A DNA stretch of 64,000 nucleotides from Phycisphaerales bacterium (GTDB taxonomy: Bacteria; Planctomycetota; Phycisphaerae; Phycisphaerales; UBA1924). Below the pieces are notes generated by a model that searched no databases, was not told the DNA's origin, and was given only the letters and a program-made list of their open reading frames with translations. The translations under genes were made by a program, and so were the position numbers. Below, piece by piece: positions 1-8,244 of the stretch. The DNA lies in the NCBI GenBank assembly GCA_029260515.1, contig JAJDDC010000060.1, positions 1 through 64,000 of the forward strand, written 5' to 3'. Positions within the stretch are counted from its first letter, which is position 1. Every line of letters starts with the position of its first letter.

Positions 1-236
1 GCGGGCAGGAAGCCCATCCGCGCGAGGAACGCGGTCGCGTCGATGATCTCTTCGAGTGTGAACGCGTCGAGTTCGGGCGGGGCGTTGTCGGCGGACTTGA
101 GCAGGGCGGGCGAGGTGTAGCGCCCGTTGTCGGACGCGGCGTGGCGTGCAGCGGCTGCGAACGTGGCTTCGGCGGCCTCGAAGAGTCGGTCGGCGTCGAG
201 CGGGACGGGGTTGAGATTGTTGGTGCGGTTGTTCAT
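1..236 (-). CDS. hypothetical protein, N-terminal part (runs off window)
   Basis: Only the first 78 codons are visible; the gene continues leftward beyond the window edge. The ATG at 236-234 is preceded by a good ribosome site (GAAAGGAG, about 7 nt away), which fixes the start. The visible protein begins MNNRTNNLNPVPLDADRLFE, then has an alanine-rich helix, a short D-N-G-R-Y-T-S-P-A-L-L-K stretch, and an acidic helix leading to A-F-L-A-R-M-G-F-L. No signal peptide or membrane segment is visible. I do not recognise the family. Its upstream neighbour (nitrilase, same strand) ends 120 bp away. Confidence 0.6.
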   Translation of the reverse strand, partial: MNNRTNNLNPVPLDADRLFEAAEATFAAAARHAASDNGRYTSPALLKSADNAPPELDAFTLEEIIDATAFLARMGFLP

Positions 237-355
237 GGCTCGTGCTCCTTTCGCGTGGGGTGAGCCTGCAGATACAACAACTCTGCGCGAGCGGTCATTC
301 CTCTCAGCGTGTTTGCGGGTCTTGATTGCGGTTTGGGGGGGCGATTCCGCCCCTG

Positions 356-1147
356 TTACGCCTCGATGAGGCGGGCGTCGCGCCAGGCGGGGAACTCGGC
401 CCGCCACGTACGCACGGCGGTCGGGTCGATCTCGACGCTCAGGACGCCGATCTCGTCGCCCAGCTCGCCCAGGACCTCGCCCCTGGGCGAGACGGCGATC
501 GTGCCCCCGACGTAGTTGAGGTGGGGGTCGGCGCCCGTGCGGTTGGCGGCCAGGACGAACGCCTGGTTCTCGATCGCTCGTGCGATCACCAGCGCGCGCC
601 ACTGGTGCTGGCGGGCGTCGGGCCAGTTGGCGGCGACCGCCATGACCTCGGCGCCCCGGAGCATGGCCTTGCGGTACAGCTCGGGGAATCGGATGTCGTA
701 GCAGACCGAGGGGCAAACCCTGAGCGCGTCGTCCGAGCCAGGGGCGGGCCAGTCGAAGAGGACGATCTCGTCGCCTGGAGTAAAAGCCTCGGGCTCTTTG
801 CCGAAGGAGAAGGGGTGGATCTTCTTGTAGTCGCCCAGCACTCGTTGGGCGGGCGCCGCGACGGTGAGGTTGTTCGTCGCCAGTGCGCAGTGGCAATCGC
901 GGACCGGGCGCCCTGCGAGCACGATCGCGCCCAGGTCGTCGGCGAGGGCGAGGATGTACTCGAGCGTCCTGGGCGCGGCGGGTGTTGTGGTGTCAATATT
1001 CAATGAAAAACCAACCGCGAACATCTCGGGCAGCAGCACCAGGTCGCCCGGCTCGATCTTTGTCGGTCCCAGGAGGCGGTCGATGTACCGGAAGTTTTCT
1101 TCCGGGTCCTCCCACGCCGTGTCGGGTTGCACCAGGTGAGCGCGCAT
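356..1147 (-). CDS. carbon-nitrogen hydrolase (nitrilase superfamily, omega-amidase-like)
   Basis: This 263-aa cytoplasmic hydrolase cleaves a C-N bond of an amide. The Glu-Lys-Cys triad of the nitrilase fold is complete: E41 in L-L-P-E-M-F, K109 in D-Y-K-K-I-H-P-F, and C149 in S-V-C-Y-D-I-R-F-P-E-L. The C-Y-D-I-R-F-P form and the length match the omega-amidase/YafV branch, which hydrolyses alpha-ketoglutaramate; that substrate is inferred. The ATG at 1147 has no Shine-Dalgarno sequence but lies 6 nt downstream of TATCGT (1159-1154), so a leaderless transcript is likely. It is divergent from maf. Confidence 0.88.
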   Translation of the reverse strand: MRAHLVQPDTAWEDPEENFRYIDRLLGPTKIEPGDLVLLPEMFAVGFSLNIDTTTPAAPRTLEYILALADDLGAIVLAGRPVRDCHCALATNNLTVAAPAQRVLGDYKKIHPFSFGKEPEAFTPGDEIVLFDWPAPGSDDALRVCPSVCYDIRFPELYRKAMLRGAEVMAVAANWPDARQHQWRALVIARAIENQAFVLAANRTGADPHLNYVGGTIAVSPRGEVLGELGDEIGVLSVEIDPTAVRTWRAEFPAWRDARLIEA

Positions 1148-1153
1148 GTCATG

Positions 1154-1159
1154 ACGATA
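1154..1159 (-). promoter_or_regulatory. -10-like box TATCGT for a leaderless start
   Basis: TATCGT on the minus strand sits 6 nt before the ATG of the nitrilase gene, so the predicted transcription start coincides with the start codon. No ribosome site is present. No clear -35 element is seen. Confidence 0.4.
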
Positions 1160-1254
1160 GCGGGCGGCGCCCGATGGTGACGCAACCGGGGGGGCGCGGC
1201 GGGTGTACGATCTGGTCGGTGGGAGCGTCAGGGGATCAGGAAGGCGGGGCGGTC

Positions 1255-1917
1255 ATGGTCGGCGTTCGGTTTCACAGGGGGGACGAGGATCACGGGGGCG
1301 GCGGGGGGCGGCGCCCGCGGGTGCTGCTGGCGAGCAGGTCGCAGCGGCGGCGCGAGCTGCTCGAGGCGCACGGCTTCGATTTCCGCGTGGTCGAGAGCGG
1401 GGTGGACGACGCGCTGCTGCTCGCCGACGACCGCGATGCGCCCGGGTGGGTGATGTCGCTGGCGTTCCTGAAAGCGGCCGCGGCCCTGGCGAGGCACGGG
1501 GGCGATGATTGGGCGACGCTGGTGCTCGGTGCGGACACGGTCTGCGTCGTGGACGGCGTGATGCTGGGCCAGCCGCTCGACGAGGGCGAGGCGGCGCGGA
1601 TGATTACGAAGATGAGCGGGCGCGGGCACGAGGTGCTCACGGGTGTGGCGCTGGTGTGCCCCCGGACGCGCCGGCGCGAGCTGTTCTTCGATCGGGCGAG
1701 TGTGAACGTCGGTGAGATCACGGGCGCGATGCTCGACGAGTACCTGGCGACCGGGATGTGGCGGGGCAAGGCGGGCGGGTACAACCTGCGCGAGCGGATC
1801 GACGCGGGCTGGCCCGTCGAGTACGAGGGCGACGCGACCTCGATCATGGGCCTGCCGATGGAGTCGCTGGCGGGGTGGGTCGAGGCGTTCTTTGCGGCCT
1901 CCTCGGACGCGGCCTGA
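1255..1917 (+). CDS. maf: Maf family nucleoside triphosphate pyrophosphatase
   Basis: Maf proteins hydrolyse non-canonical or modified nucleoside triphosphates (house-cleaning) and have been linked to septum inhibition. The 220-aa protein shows the family signature L-L-A-S-R-S-Q-R-R-R-E-L-L near residue 23, the central G-A-D-T-V-C-V-V-D motif, G-Q-P-L-D-E-G-E-A-A-R-M, S-G-R-G-H-E-V-L-T-G and the C-terminal K-A-G-G-Y region. The start chosen is ATG 1255, with AGGA about 10 nt upstream. The open frame extends much further upstream, but only as a shadow of the divergent nitrilase. The N-terminus before the motif (about 20 residues, Gly/Asp-rich) is slightly longer than usual. Confidence 0.87.
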   Translation: MVGVRFHRGDEDHGGGGGRRPRVLLASRSQRRRELLEAHGFDFRVVESGVDDALLLADDRDAPGWVMSLAFLKAAAALARHGGDDWATLVLGADTVCVVDGVMLGQPLDEGEAARMITKMSGRGHEVLTGVALVCPRTRRRELFFDRASVNVGEITGAMLDEYLATGMWRGKAGGYNLRERIDAGWPVEYEGDATSIMGLPMESLAGWVEAFFAASSDAA

Positions 1918-1999
1918 TCGGGCTGGGCGTGTCGTCCCGGGGCACGGTCCGAGAAGCGGGGGGCGTCGAGATTCGGTCGCCGGGCCGCGGGGCGTGGGG

Positions 2000-2005
2000 T
2001 AATCT
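2000..2005 (+). promoter_or_regulatory. -10-like box TAATCT for a leaderless start
   Basis: TAATCT ends 6 nt before the GTG start at 2012, with no Shine-Dalgarno sequence in between. The predicted transcription start is at the start codon itself. Confidence 0.4.
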
Positions 2006-2011
2006 CGACGT

Positions 2012-2449
2012 GTGAACGATGCGAGCACAATCGCGCCCGTGTGGCTGGTCCTGCCGATCGCTGCGGTGGCGTTGATCGTGACGGCCGGCCATCTTCAGGC
2101 CATGTGGGAGGCGGGGCGACGCGGGCTCGTGCCGTCCAGCCGCGTGCGCATCCGCACGGCCAACGGCTTCGCGATGATGCTGACCACATGCCTTGCGGCG
2201 TACGGGTTCGGTATTGTGACGCCCGAGAGGGCGGGGATGTTTGTGCTGGCGTGGTCCGCGGTCGCGGGGCTGATCGGGATCGTCGTGATGCTGGCGGTGA
2301 TCGATGTCTTGAACACGATGCGGCTGACGTGGGAGACGGATCGCGAGGCGCGCCGGGTGCTCCGCGACCGGGTGGCGCGCGAGCTGGGCGAGATCGGACA
2401 GGGCGGGGCGGGGCTACGCTTGCCCCATGACGACGCCGGCGAGGGCTGA
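2012..2449 (+). CDS. small integral membrane protein, unknown function
   Basis: This 145-aa protein starts at GTG 2012. It has three hydrophobic segments (about residues 9-27, 50-70 and 74-100) and a charged, Arg/Glu-rich cytoplasmic tail. No signal peptide cleavage site and no recognised domain are visible. Its last 23 nt overlap the start of lpxK in another frame, so the two are probably co-transcribed, although lpxK also has its own -10-like box. A role in envelope biogenesis is only a guess from the neighbours. Confidence 0.6.
   Translation: MNDASTIAPVWLVLPIAAVALIVTAGHLQAMWEAGRRGLVPSSRVRIRTANGFAMMLTTCLAAYGFGIVTPERAGMFVLAWSAVAGLIGIVVMLAVIDVLNTMRLTWETDREARRVLRDRVARELGEIGQGGAGLRLPHDDAGEG
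2415..2420 (+). promoter_or_regulatory. -10-like box TACGCT for a leaderless lpxK transcript
   Basis: TACGCT is followed by 6 nt and then the ATG of lpxK at 2427. No ribosome site is present. It lies inside the 3' end of the preceding gene. Confidence 0.4.
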
Positions 2450-3503
2450 GCCGCGGTCCGGGCCGGTCCCGGGTCTCCTGGGACGCGCGCTGGCGGGCGT
2501 GTACGCACGAGAGATGGTCAGGCGGAACCGGCGCTACGACGCGGGCGTGGGTGTCGCGCGCGTCGGGCGCCCTGTGATCTCGGTCGGGAACCTGTCGGTC
2601 GGGGGGACGGGCAAGACCCCGCTGGTGACGTGGATCGTGCGCCGATTGCTCGACGAGGGGCGGCGCCCGTGCATCGCGATGCGGGGGTACCGGGCCAAGG
2701 GCGGGATCGCGGACGAGGCGGCGATCTACCGCAGGCGGTTCCTGGAGCTGGCGATCGTGGCGCAGCCGGATCGGACGCGGGGGCTCGAGGAGCTGTTCGC
2801 GACGGGCGAGGGCCAGCGCGTGGACTGCGTCGTGCTCGACGACGGGTTCCAGCACAGGCGGATCGCGCGGGACCTGGACATTGTGCTCGTGGACGCGTCG
2901 CGGTCGGCGTTCGATGATGCGCTGCTGCCCGCGGGGTGGCTGCGCGAGCCGGTGGCGTCGCTGGCGCGGGCGGACGCGGTTGTCGTGACGCACGCCGAGC
3001 ACGTGGGGGCGCGGGTGGACGAGCTGCGCGCGCGCCTGATGGAGGCCGCCCCCGGCGCACCGATCAGCGTGACGCGGCACGAGTGGGGGGGGCTGGACGT
3101 GCAGCGGCGCGAGGAGGACGAGTCGCACGATCTGGCGTGGCTCGACGGGCAGCGGGCGCTTGCTGTGTGCGCGATCGGGAACCCGGACGCGTTCCTGGCC
3201 GAGGCGGGGCGGGTGCTGGGCGATCGGCTCGTGGGAGCGATCACCATGCGCGATCACGACCGGTACGCGGCCGGGACGGTGCAGAGGCTGATCCGGCGGG
3301 CGCGGTCGCTGGACGCGGACGTGATCCTGACGACGGAGAAGGACTGGGTGAAGCTGGCGCGGGTGCCCGCGGGCGAGTGGCCCTGCGCCGTTGCCCGCCC
3401 ACGCCTGGAGCTGACCTTTGCCGATGGCGAGGGGGAGTTGGGGCGGCTGGTCAGTGCGGCGGCACGCGGGGACCGGGCGGGCCGGGCGGGCGGGAGCCCG
3501 TAG
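2427..3503 (+). CDS. lpxK: tetraacyldisaccharide 4'-kinase
   Basis: LpxK phosphorylates the 4' position of the lipid A disaccharide at the inner membrane to give lipid IVA. The 358-aa protein has the LpxK P-loop V-G-G-T-G-K-T-P (residues 58-65) after the conserved R-P-V-I-S-V-G-N-L-S, and the family motif D-D-G-F-Q-H-R (138-144) followed by D-L-D-I-V-L-V-D-A. Near the C-terminus are D-H-D-R-Y and I-L-T-T-E-K-D-W-V-K, both typical of LpxK. Length is normal. The gene sits 43 bp before hldE; together they supply lipid A and inner-core heptose, so this cell is expected to build LPS. Confidence 0.93.
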   Translation: MTTPARAEPRSGPVPGLLGRALAGVYAREMVRRNRRYDAGVGVARVGRPVISVGNLSVGGTGKTPLVTWIVRRLLDEGRRPCIAMRGYRAKGGIADEAAIYRRRFLELAIVAQPDRTRGLEELFATGEGQRVDCVVLDDGFQHRRIARDLDIVLVDASRSAFDDALLPAGWLREPVASLARADAVVVTHAEHVGARVDELRARLMEAAPGAPISVTRHEWGGLDVQRREEDESHDLAWLDGQRALAVCAIGNPDAFLAEAGRVLGDRLVGAITMRDHDRYAAGTVQRLIRRARSLDADVILTTEKDWVKLARVPAGEWPCAVARPRLELTFADGEGELGRLVSAAARGDRAGRAGGSP

Positions 3504-3546
3504 ACTTCGCGAGGGGTTCGATCGGGCCAGGCACGCGGGATAGCGG

Positions 3547-5106
3547 ATGAATGAGCTGCTCGACAGGCTGGGGTCTTGGAAGGCGTTCCGGGCGGTGGTG
3601 GTCGGCGACTTCATGCTCGACCAGCTCGTGTTCGGGGACGCCGAGCGTCTGAGCCAGGACGCGCCGGTGCCCGTGCTGCGGGTTGTCCGCCAGGAGGACC
3701 GGGCGGGCGGGGCGGCGAACCTGTGCCTGGACCTCGCGGCGATGCGTGGGCGGGTGACGGCGCTGGGTGTGGTCGGCGCCGACGCGGAGGGCGTTGCGCT
3801 GCGTGCGGCGCTGGAGCGCGAGGGCGTCGAGGCGGGCGGGCTCGTGGTCGATGGGTCGAGGCCGACGACCGTGAAGCGGAATCTCATCGGCCTGGCGCAG
3901 GCGCGGCACCCCCAGAAGATGTTCCGGATGGACATCGAGTCCAACGGGGCCCTGGGTCCCGAGGCCGAGGCGGCGCTGTTGTCGGCGTTCGACCGGGCGC
4001 TGGCGGGCGCGGACGTGGTGTGCCTCGAGGATTACAACAAGGGTGTGTGCTCGGTCGGTGTGTGCGAAGAGGTCATCCGGCGCGCGAGGGCGGCGGGCGT
4101 GCCCGTGCTCGTCGATCCGGCGTCGATCGAGGACTACGCGAAGTACGCGGGCGCGTCGGCGATCACGCCCAACCGCAACGAGGCCGAGCGGGCGACAGGG
4201 CTCAAGACCTGCCCGGAGGCGAGCGCGGGCGAGAACGCGAAGGTGGCGCGGGCGCTCATGGAGCCCCTGGGCCTCGAGGCGGTGGCGCTCACGCTCGATC
4301 GGCACGGGGCGCTGCTGCTGACGGGCGAGGGGCTCGAGCGGATCCCGACGGTGGCGCGGGACGTGTACGACGTGACGGGCGCGGGAGACATGTTCCTGGC
4401 GGGGCTGGCCGCGGGGCGGGCCAACGGGCTGGGGTGGGGCGACTGCGTCCGCCTGGCGAACGCGGCGTCGGGGCTCGAGGTCGAGGTGTTCGGCGTCGTC
4501 CCGATCCCGATCGAACGGATCCACCAGGAGATCCTCTCGCAGCAGATCGGTCACGAGGGGACGCTGCTCACTCGCGAGCAGGCGCTGGTGCGCGTCGCGG
4601 CGGTGCGGGGCGCCGGGAAGCGGGTCGTGTTCACCAACGGGTGCTTTGACGTCTTGCACGCGGGGCACGTCGCGCTGCTGGAGGCGGCGGCGTCGGAGGG
4701 CGACTTCCTGCTCGTCGCGATCAACTCGGACGACTCGGTCCGCGCGTACAAGGGCCCGACGCGCCCGGTAAACACGCAGGACGACCGGGCGGCGGTGCTC
4801 GGGGCGCTGAGCGCTGTCGATGCGGTGGTGGTGTACGACGAGCAGACGCCCGTCGAACTGCTCGAGGAGGTCCGCCCGGACGTGCTGGTCAAGGGCGGGG
4901 AGTACGGCGAGGGCGAGGTCCAGGGCGAGGGGCTCGTGACGGGGTACGGCGGGCGTGTCGTCCGCGTGCCCATGCGCGCGGGGCTGAGCTCGAGCGAGAT
5001 CCTGCGCCGGATGGGCAAGCCAGAGGCGGCGCGTGAGGACTCGGCGGAGGTCCACGCGGCGTACATCGCGGACCGGACGCGGGCGGGCGGGTCCGGTCGG
5101 GCGTGA
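3547..5106 (+). CDS. hldE: bifunctional heptose-7-phosphate kinase / heptose-1-phosphate adenylyltransferase
   Basis: This 519-aa fusion carries out two steps of ADP-heptose synthesis for the LPS inner core: phosphorylation of D-glycero-beta-D-manno-heptose 7-phosphate, then adenylylation of the heptose 1-phosphate. Residues about 10-325 form a ribokinase/PfkB domain, with the G-G-A-A-N motif near 54-58 and the catalytic D-V-T-G-A-G-D at 275-281. Residues about 355-500 form the nucleotidyltransferase domain, with T-N-G-C-F-D-V-L-H-A-G-H at 363-374 and the late S-S-S-E-I-L. Domain order and length match E. coli HldE. It follows lpxK by 43 bp and is probably in the same operon. Confidence 0.94.
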   Translation: MNELLDRLGSWKAFRAVVVGDFMLDQLVFGDAERLSQDAPVPVLRVVRQEDRAGGAANLCLDLAAMRGRVTALGVVGADAEGVALRAALEREGVEAGGLVVDGSRPTTVKRNLIGLAQARHPQKMFRMDIESNGALGPEAEAALLSAFDRALAGADVVCLEDYNKGVCSVGVCEEVIRRARAAGVPVLVDPASIEDYAKYAGASAITPNRNEAERATGLKTCPEASAGENAKVARALMEPLGLEAVALTLDRHGALLLTGEGLERIPTVARDVYDVTGAGDMFLAGLAAGRANGLGWGDCVRLANAASGLEVEVFGVVPIPIERIHQEILSQQIGHEGTLLTREQALVRVAAVRGAGKRVVFTNGCFDVLHAGHVALLEAAASEGDFLLVAINSDDSVRAYKGPTRPVNTQDDRAAVLGALSAVDAVVVYDEQTPVELLEEVRPDVLVKGGEYGEGEVQGEGLVTGYGGRVVRVPMRAGLSSSEILRRMGKPEAAREDSAEVHAAYIADRTRAGGSGRA

Positions 5107-5163
5107 AAGCGGGCGGGGAGCCCAAGGTTGCAAGCCGCCCGGGGCGATGGCCGATATCCGGGC

Positions 5164-5625
5164 ATGGGCACGAGCCGACCAGGGCGTTGTGTGCATGTCG
5201 CGATCGTGCAGTCGCCGTACGCGGACTCGATTCTGAGCGGCGAGAAGACAATCGAGGCGCGGTTCGCGCGGGCTCGGAGGGCTCCGTATGGGCGGGTCCA
5301 CGCAGGCGAGCGTTTGTACTTCAAGCGGTGCTCGGGGGGGTACTTCGCGGTCGCGGAGGTTGTGCGGGTGTTGATGCTGGCGGAGTTGAACCCGGTCGCG
5401 GTGGGGGACGTGCGCGACGCGTTCGACGATCGGATCCGTGGGATGGACGCGTTCTGGGAGGCTGCGGGCGATCGGCGGTACGCGACGCTCGTGACGTTCG
5501 CGGGGGTCGTCGCGCTTGATGCGGGGCCCGATCTGGACAGGTGGGCCCGCGGGGCGCGCCGGTCGGGGTGGCACGCGTTGCCGGATCGGGCGGATCCGGA
5601 ACGGGGGCGGCAGAGGGTGGCGTGA
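5164..5625 (+). CDS. ASCH/PUA-like domain protein
   Basis: The 153-aa protein contains an ASCH-like beta-barrel near its N-terminus: V-Q-S-P-Y-A-D-S-I-L-S-G-E-K-T-I-E-A-R-F, then a basic stretch and G-E-R-L-Y-F-K. The G-x-K-x-x-E-x-R segment is the ASCH signature; these PUA-related folds are thought to bind RNA or nucleotides, but no substrate can be assigned here. A TTG at 5128 would give a longer form; ATG 5164 is preferred because the extra residues look non-coding. It lies 57 bp after hldE on the same strand. Confidence 0.65.
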   Translation: MGTSRPGRCVHVAIVQSPYADSILSGEKTIEARFARARRAPYGRVHAGERLYFKRCSGGYFAVAEVVRVLMLAELNPVAVGDVRDAFDDRIRGMDAFWEAAGDRRYATLVTFAGVVALDAGPDLDRWARGARRSGWHALPDRADPERGRQRVA

Positions 5626-5665
5626 GGGCGAAGGCGGACTGGCGGGACGCCTGTCCTGCGGGCTG

Positions 5666-6712
5666 TCAGCGCCAGTCGATGACGATTTTGCCGAACTGGT
5701 CGCCCGCCTCGAGGCGGCGGTAGGCGTCCACGCATTCGTCCGGGGTGAAGACCTTGTCCACGACCGGGGCGAGTGCGCCGACGCGAAAGAGGGCGGCGAT
5801 CTCGCGGAACTCGTCGTTGGACCCCATGGTCGAGCCGAGGATGCGGAGCTGGTTCCAGAAGAGGCGGGCGAGGTCGGTGGTTGCGTCGGGCCCGGTGGTG
5901 CACCCGGGGGTGACGTACGCGCCGCCCCGGGCGAGGGATTTGATGCACGAGAGGTGGGTTGCTTTTCCGACCGAATCGACGGCCATGTCCACGCCGCGCT
6001 TGCTGGTCCAGGCCCGGACGTCGCGGGACCAGTCCTGGCCCGAGTCCAGGACGCACAGGTCTGCGCCGAGGTCCGCGGCGCGGTCGAGCTTCCACTGGTG
6101 GCGGCTTGTGACGGCGACGGGGCAGGCGAGGTGTTTGGCGATCGCGAGTGCGCTGGTCGCGACGCCGCCGCCGATGCCGGTGATGAGGACGCTCTGGCCA
6201 GGGCGGAGGTCGCCCTTTGTGACGATCATGGAGTAGGCGGTAAGGGCGCAGAGGCCGAAAGCGGCGGCGTTGATGGGGTCTGCGTCGCCCACGTCGGCGA
6301 GGTTGGCGGCGGGGGCATTGAACAGCTCGGCGTGTGCGCCCGGTGAGCGGTGCTCGCCGATGAGCTCGTAGGTGGGGGGGGTGTGGGACGCGGGCGGGTC
6401 GCCCGGTCGCGGGGGGGGCGAGACGTCGATCGCGGCGTTGTAGATGACGCGCCGCCCGAGCCAGGCCTCGTCCACACCATCGCCGACGGCTTCCACGATC
6501 GCGCACCCGTCACAACCGGAGACGCGCGGATAAGTGAGTTCGAGTCCCGGCACGCCCCGTCCGACCCAGAGGTCCATGTGGTTGAACGCGGAGCAGAGCG
6601 TGCGGAGCTGTGCTTCGCCTGGAGGGGGCGGGGGCGGGTTCGGGAACTCGGGCGCAAGCTGGATGTTGTCGGCGACGGGGGCGCCCTGCCTGGTAACGAC
6701 GACGGCTCGCAT
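5666..6712 (-). CDS. MDR-family zinc-type alcohol dehydrogenase-like oxidoreductase
   Basis: This 348-aa NAD(P)-dependent oxidoreductase belongs to the medium-chain dehydrogenase/reductase superfamily. The GroES-like N-terminal half has N-H-M-D-L-W and G-C-D-G-C-A-I-V-E-A-V-G (67-78). The Rossmann half has V-L-I-T-G-I-G-G-G-V-A (176-186). The four-cysteine structural zinc lobe usual in zinc alcohol dehydrogenases is replaced by a Pro-rich loop (about 98-118), so it probably lacks structural zinc. The open frame continues 168 nt upstream, but ATG 6712 begins the conserved protein and lies 6 nt after a TACACT box. The substrate is unknown. Confidence 0.8.
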   Translation of the reverse strand: MRAVVVTRQGAPVADNIQLAPEFPNPPPPPPGEAQLRTLCSAFNHMDLWVGRGVPGLELTYPRVSGCDGCAIVEAVGDGVDEAWLGRRVIYNAAIDVSPPPRPGDPPASHTPPTYELIGEHRSPGAHAELFNAPAANLADVGDADPINAAAFGLCALTAYSMIVTKGDLRPGQSVLITGIGGGVATSALAIAKHLACPVAVTSRHQWKLDRAADLGADLCVLDSGQDWSRDVRAWTSKRGVDMAVDSVGKATHLSCIKSLARGGAYVTPGCTTGPDATTDLARLFWNQLRILGSTMGSNDEFREIAALFRVGALAPVVDKVFTPDECVDAYRRLEAGDQFGKIVIDWR

Positions 6713-6718
6713 ACGACG

Positions 6719-6724
6719 AGTGTA
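6719..6724 (-). promoter_or_regulatory. -10-like box TACACT for a leaderless start
   Basis: On the minus strand TACACT is followed by CGTCGT and then the ATG at 6712. The spacing is 6 nt with no ribosome site. It lies just downstream of the terminator of the preceding gene. Confidence 0.42.
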
Positions 6725-6734
6725 CGCCGCGCAG

Positions 6735-6763
6735 AAAAACGCCCGCCAGGGGGTGGCGGGCGT
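6735..6763 (-). terminator. Rho-independent terminator of the HAF/dockerin gene
   Basis: A perfect 10-bp stem (ACGCCCGCCA with TGGCGGGCGT, 5-nt loop) at 6739-6763 is followed on the minus strand by five T. It lies 60 bp after the stop codon of the gene at 6823. Confidence 0.85.
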
Positions 6764-6822
6764 GTTCACCGGTCGCACGCGCTGACGCGTCGTGCGGCCG
6801 GGGAGGAGTACGCGTGCGTCGG

Positions 6823-8067
6823 CTACGGGCAGCCCGAACCGAATGCCGTGAGGAAGGCGACGACGTCGGAGAAGTCCCATTGGCCCATGGGCTCGGCGAT
6901 GTCGGCCTCGGGGCTCATCGTGCCGAATGCTGTGAGGAAGGCGACGACGTCGGAGAAGTCGAGCTGGCCGAAGGGTTCGGCGAGGTCGGCGTCGTTGCAG
7001 CCGGCGGCGACGGGGATCATGGCGTAGGCGCGGACCTCGCCGTTGAGCACGCCGGTGCCGACGATGACGCCGTCCTCGCTGATGCCGGTCGCGGAGCTGG
7101 AGGTGTTCATGTTCAGGTCCCAGCCCGTGCCCTCGGGGAGCAGGTCGGCGATGGCGTAGGTGGTCGTCCCGTCGTAGAGGAAGGGGACGGCGAAGACGCC
7201 CCCGGCGTTGCCGACGACCCAGCCGTCGGAGTTGGCGTCGCGCCCGGAGCCGGAGGTGGCGCCCGGGGGGAGCGGGATCTCGATGGACCCGCCGGCCTGG
7301 GTCCAGACGAAGGGCGTGCCCGAGCCCTGGTTCATCATGGAGCTGCCGGTGACGTGCCCGGCGTTACTCATGCCGAAGCAGAGCGTGCCGTTGTCGCCCG
7401 GGAGTGGATCGACGAGGGCGGCGGTACCAGCGACCGAGTCGTAGACCATGCCCGCGTTGACGGCGGCGTTGTTTGGGTCGAGACCAGTGCCGGCGACGAG
7501 GCCCGCGTCGTTGATGGCGTAGGCGGTGGTCATGAAGCTGCCGTTGGAGGTCGTGGTGGTGATGAGCGTGCCGACGCCGTCGGCGTAAATACATGCGCGT
7601 TCGAGGGAGCCGCCGTTGACAGAACCGACGGCGACGCCCGAGGCGTTGACGCCGTTGGCGCGTCCGAGTGTCTGGCCCGCGGGCAGGGGCAGCTGCGAGA
7701 CGACGCCGTTGTCCCAGACGAGTGGCAGAGGGCTGGAGCCGAAGAACGTTGCCGCGCCCGTGCCGACGACGAGGCCCGCGTCGTTGGCGGCGTTGGAAAC
7801 GGAGTAGGCGCGGGCGGGCGAGGCGAGGTCGGGCAGGTCGGTCCGCCCGCCGCCCTCTGTCCACGAGTACGCGGCGCTGCCCGAACCACCAAGTGAGCGG
7901 CCGACGGCGACGCCCCCGGGCGAGACGCCGAAGCCCTGGGAGCCGGAGTCGCCGACGTTGACGATGCCGATGTCGATGATGGTGTAATCGGGGGGCGTGG
8001 CGATGGCGGGGGCGGCGATGGCGAGGGCCGCGGCGAGCGGGGCGGTACGACGTGCGGACGCGGGCAT
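6823..8067 (-). CDS. secreted HAF-repeat protein with GC-type dockerin-like C-terminus
   Basis: This 414-aa exported protein starts at ATG 8067 after a strong ribosome site (GAGGAG). Residues 1-23 form an Ala-rich signal peptide. The body (about 28-345) consists of repeated N-D-A-G-x-V-x-G-T-G and A-x-G-V-N-A-S-G-V-A-V-G units, matching HAF-type extracellular repeats that probably form a beta-propeller. The C-terminus (about 350-414) holds two copies of D-x-A-E-P-x-G-Q-x-D-F-S-D-V-V-A-F-L-T-A-F and ends G-S-G-C-P, the Phycisphaerae dockerin-like anchor that resembles a paired calcium-binding dockerin. It probably acts at or beyond the outer envelope. The ligand is unknown. Confidence 0.8.
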   Translation of the reverse strand: MPASARRTAPLAAALAIAAPAIATPPDYTIIDIGIVNVGDSGSQGFGVSPGGVAVGRSLGGSGSAAYSWTEGGGRTDLPDLASPARAYSVSNAANDAGLVVGTGAATFFGSSPLPLVWDNGVVSQLPLPAGQTLGRANGVNASGVAVGSVNGGSLERACIYADGVGTLITTTTSNGSFMTTAYAINDAGLVAGTGLDPNNAAVNAGMVYDSVAGTAALVDPLPGDNGTLCFGMSNAGHVTGSSMMNQGSGTPFVWTQAGGSIEIPLPPGATSGSGRDANSDGWVVGNAGGVFAVPFLYDGTTTYAIADLLPEGTGWDLNMNTSSSATGISEDGVIVGTGVLNGEVRAYAMIPVAAGCNDADLAEPFGQLDFSDVVAFLTAFGTMSPEADIAEPMGQWDFSDVVAFLTAFGSGCP

Positions 8068-8187
8068 ACTCAATCTCCTCGGAGACCCGGTTCGGGCGTT
8101 TGTCTGGCGCGGGCCTGGGCATTGATCGCCGGGCTCGGCGTTGGTCAGCGTAGATGTGCGGGCTTCAAATTGCAATAAATTACACTC

Positions 8188-8215
8188 TTGATCCGCAAAT
8201 TCTTCGTGGTACTCT
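8188..8215 (+). promoter_or_regulatory. candidate sigma-70 promoter in AT-rich divergent spacer
   Basis: TTGATC (8188-8193), a 16-nt spacer and TACTCT (8210-8215) precede the ATG at 8245 by 29 nt. The surrounding 8160-8210 stretch is unusually AT-rich for this window and separates two divergent genes, so it may carry promoters for both. Confidence 0.4.
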
Positions 8216-8244
8216 GCTCGCGATCTCGTGAGGGCTTGGGCGGC

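Noticed and set aside
1290..3944. 884-aa minus-strand ORF opposite maf and lpxK
   Set aside because: Shadow of two well-supported genes.
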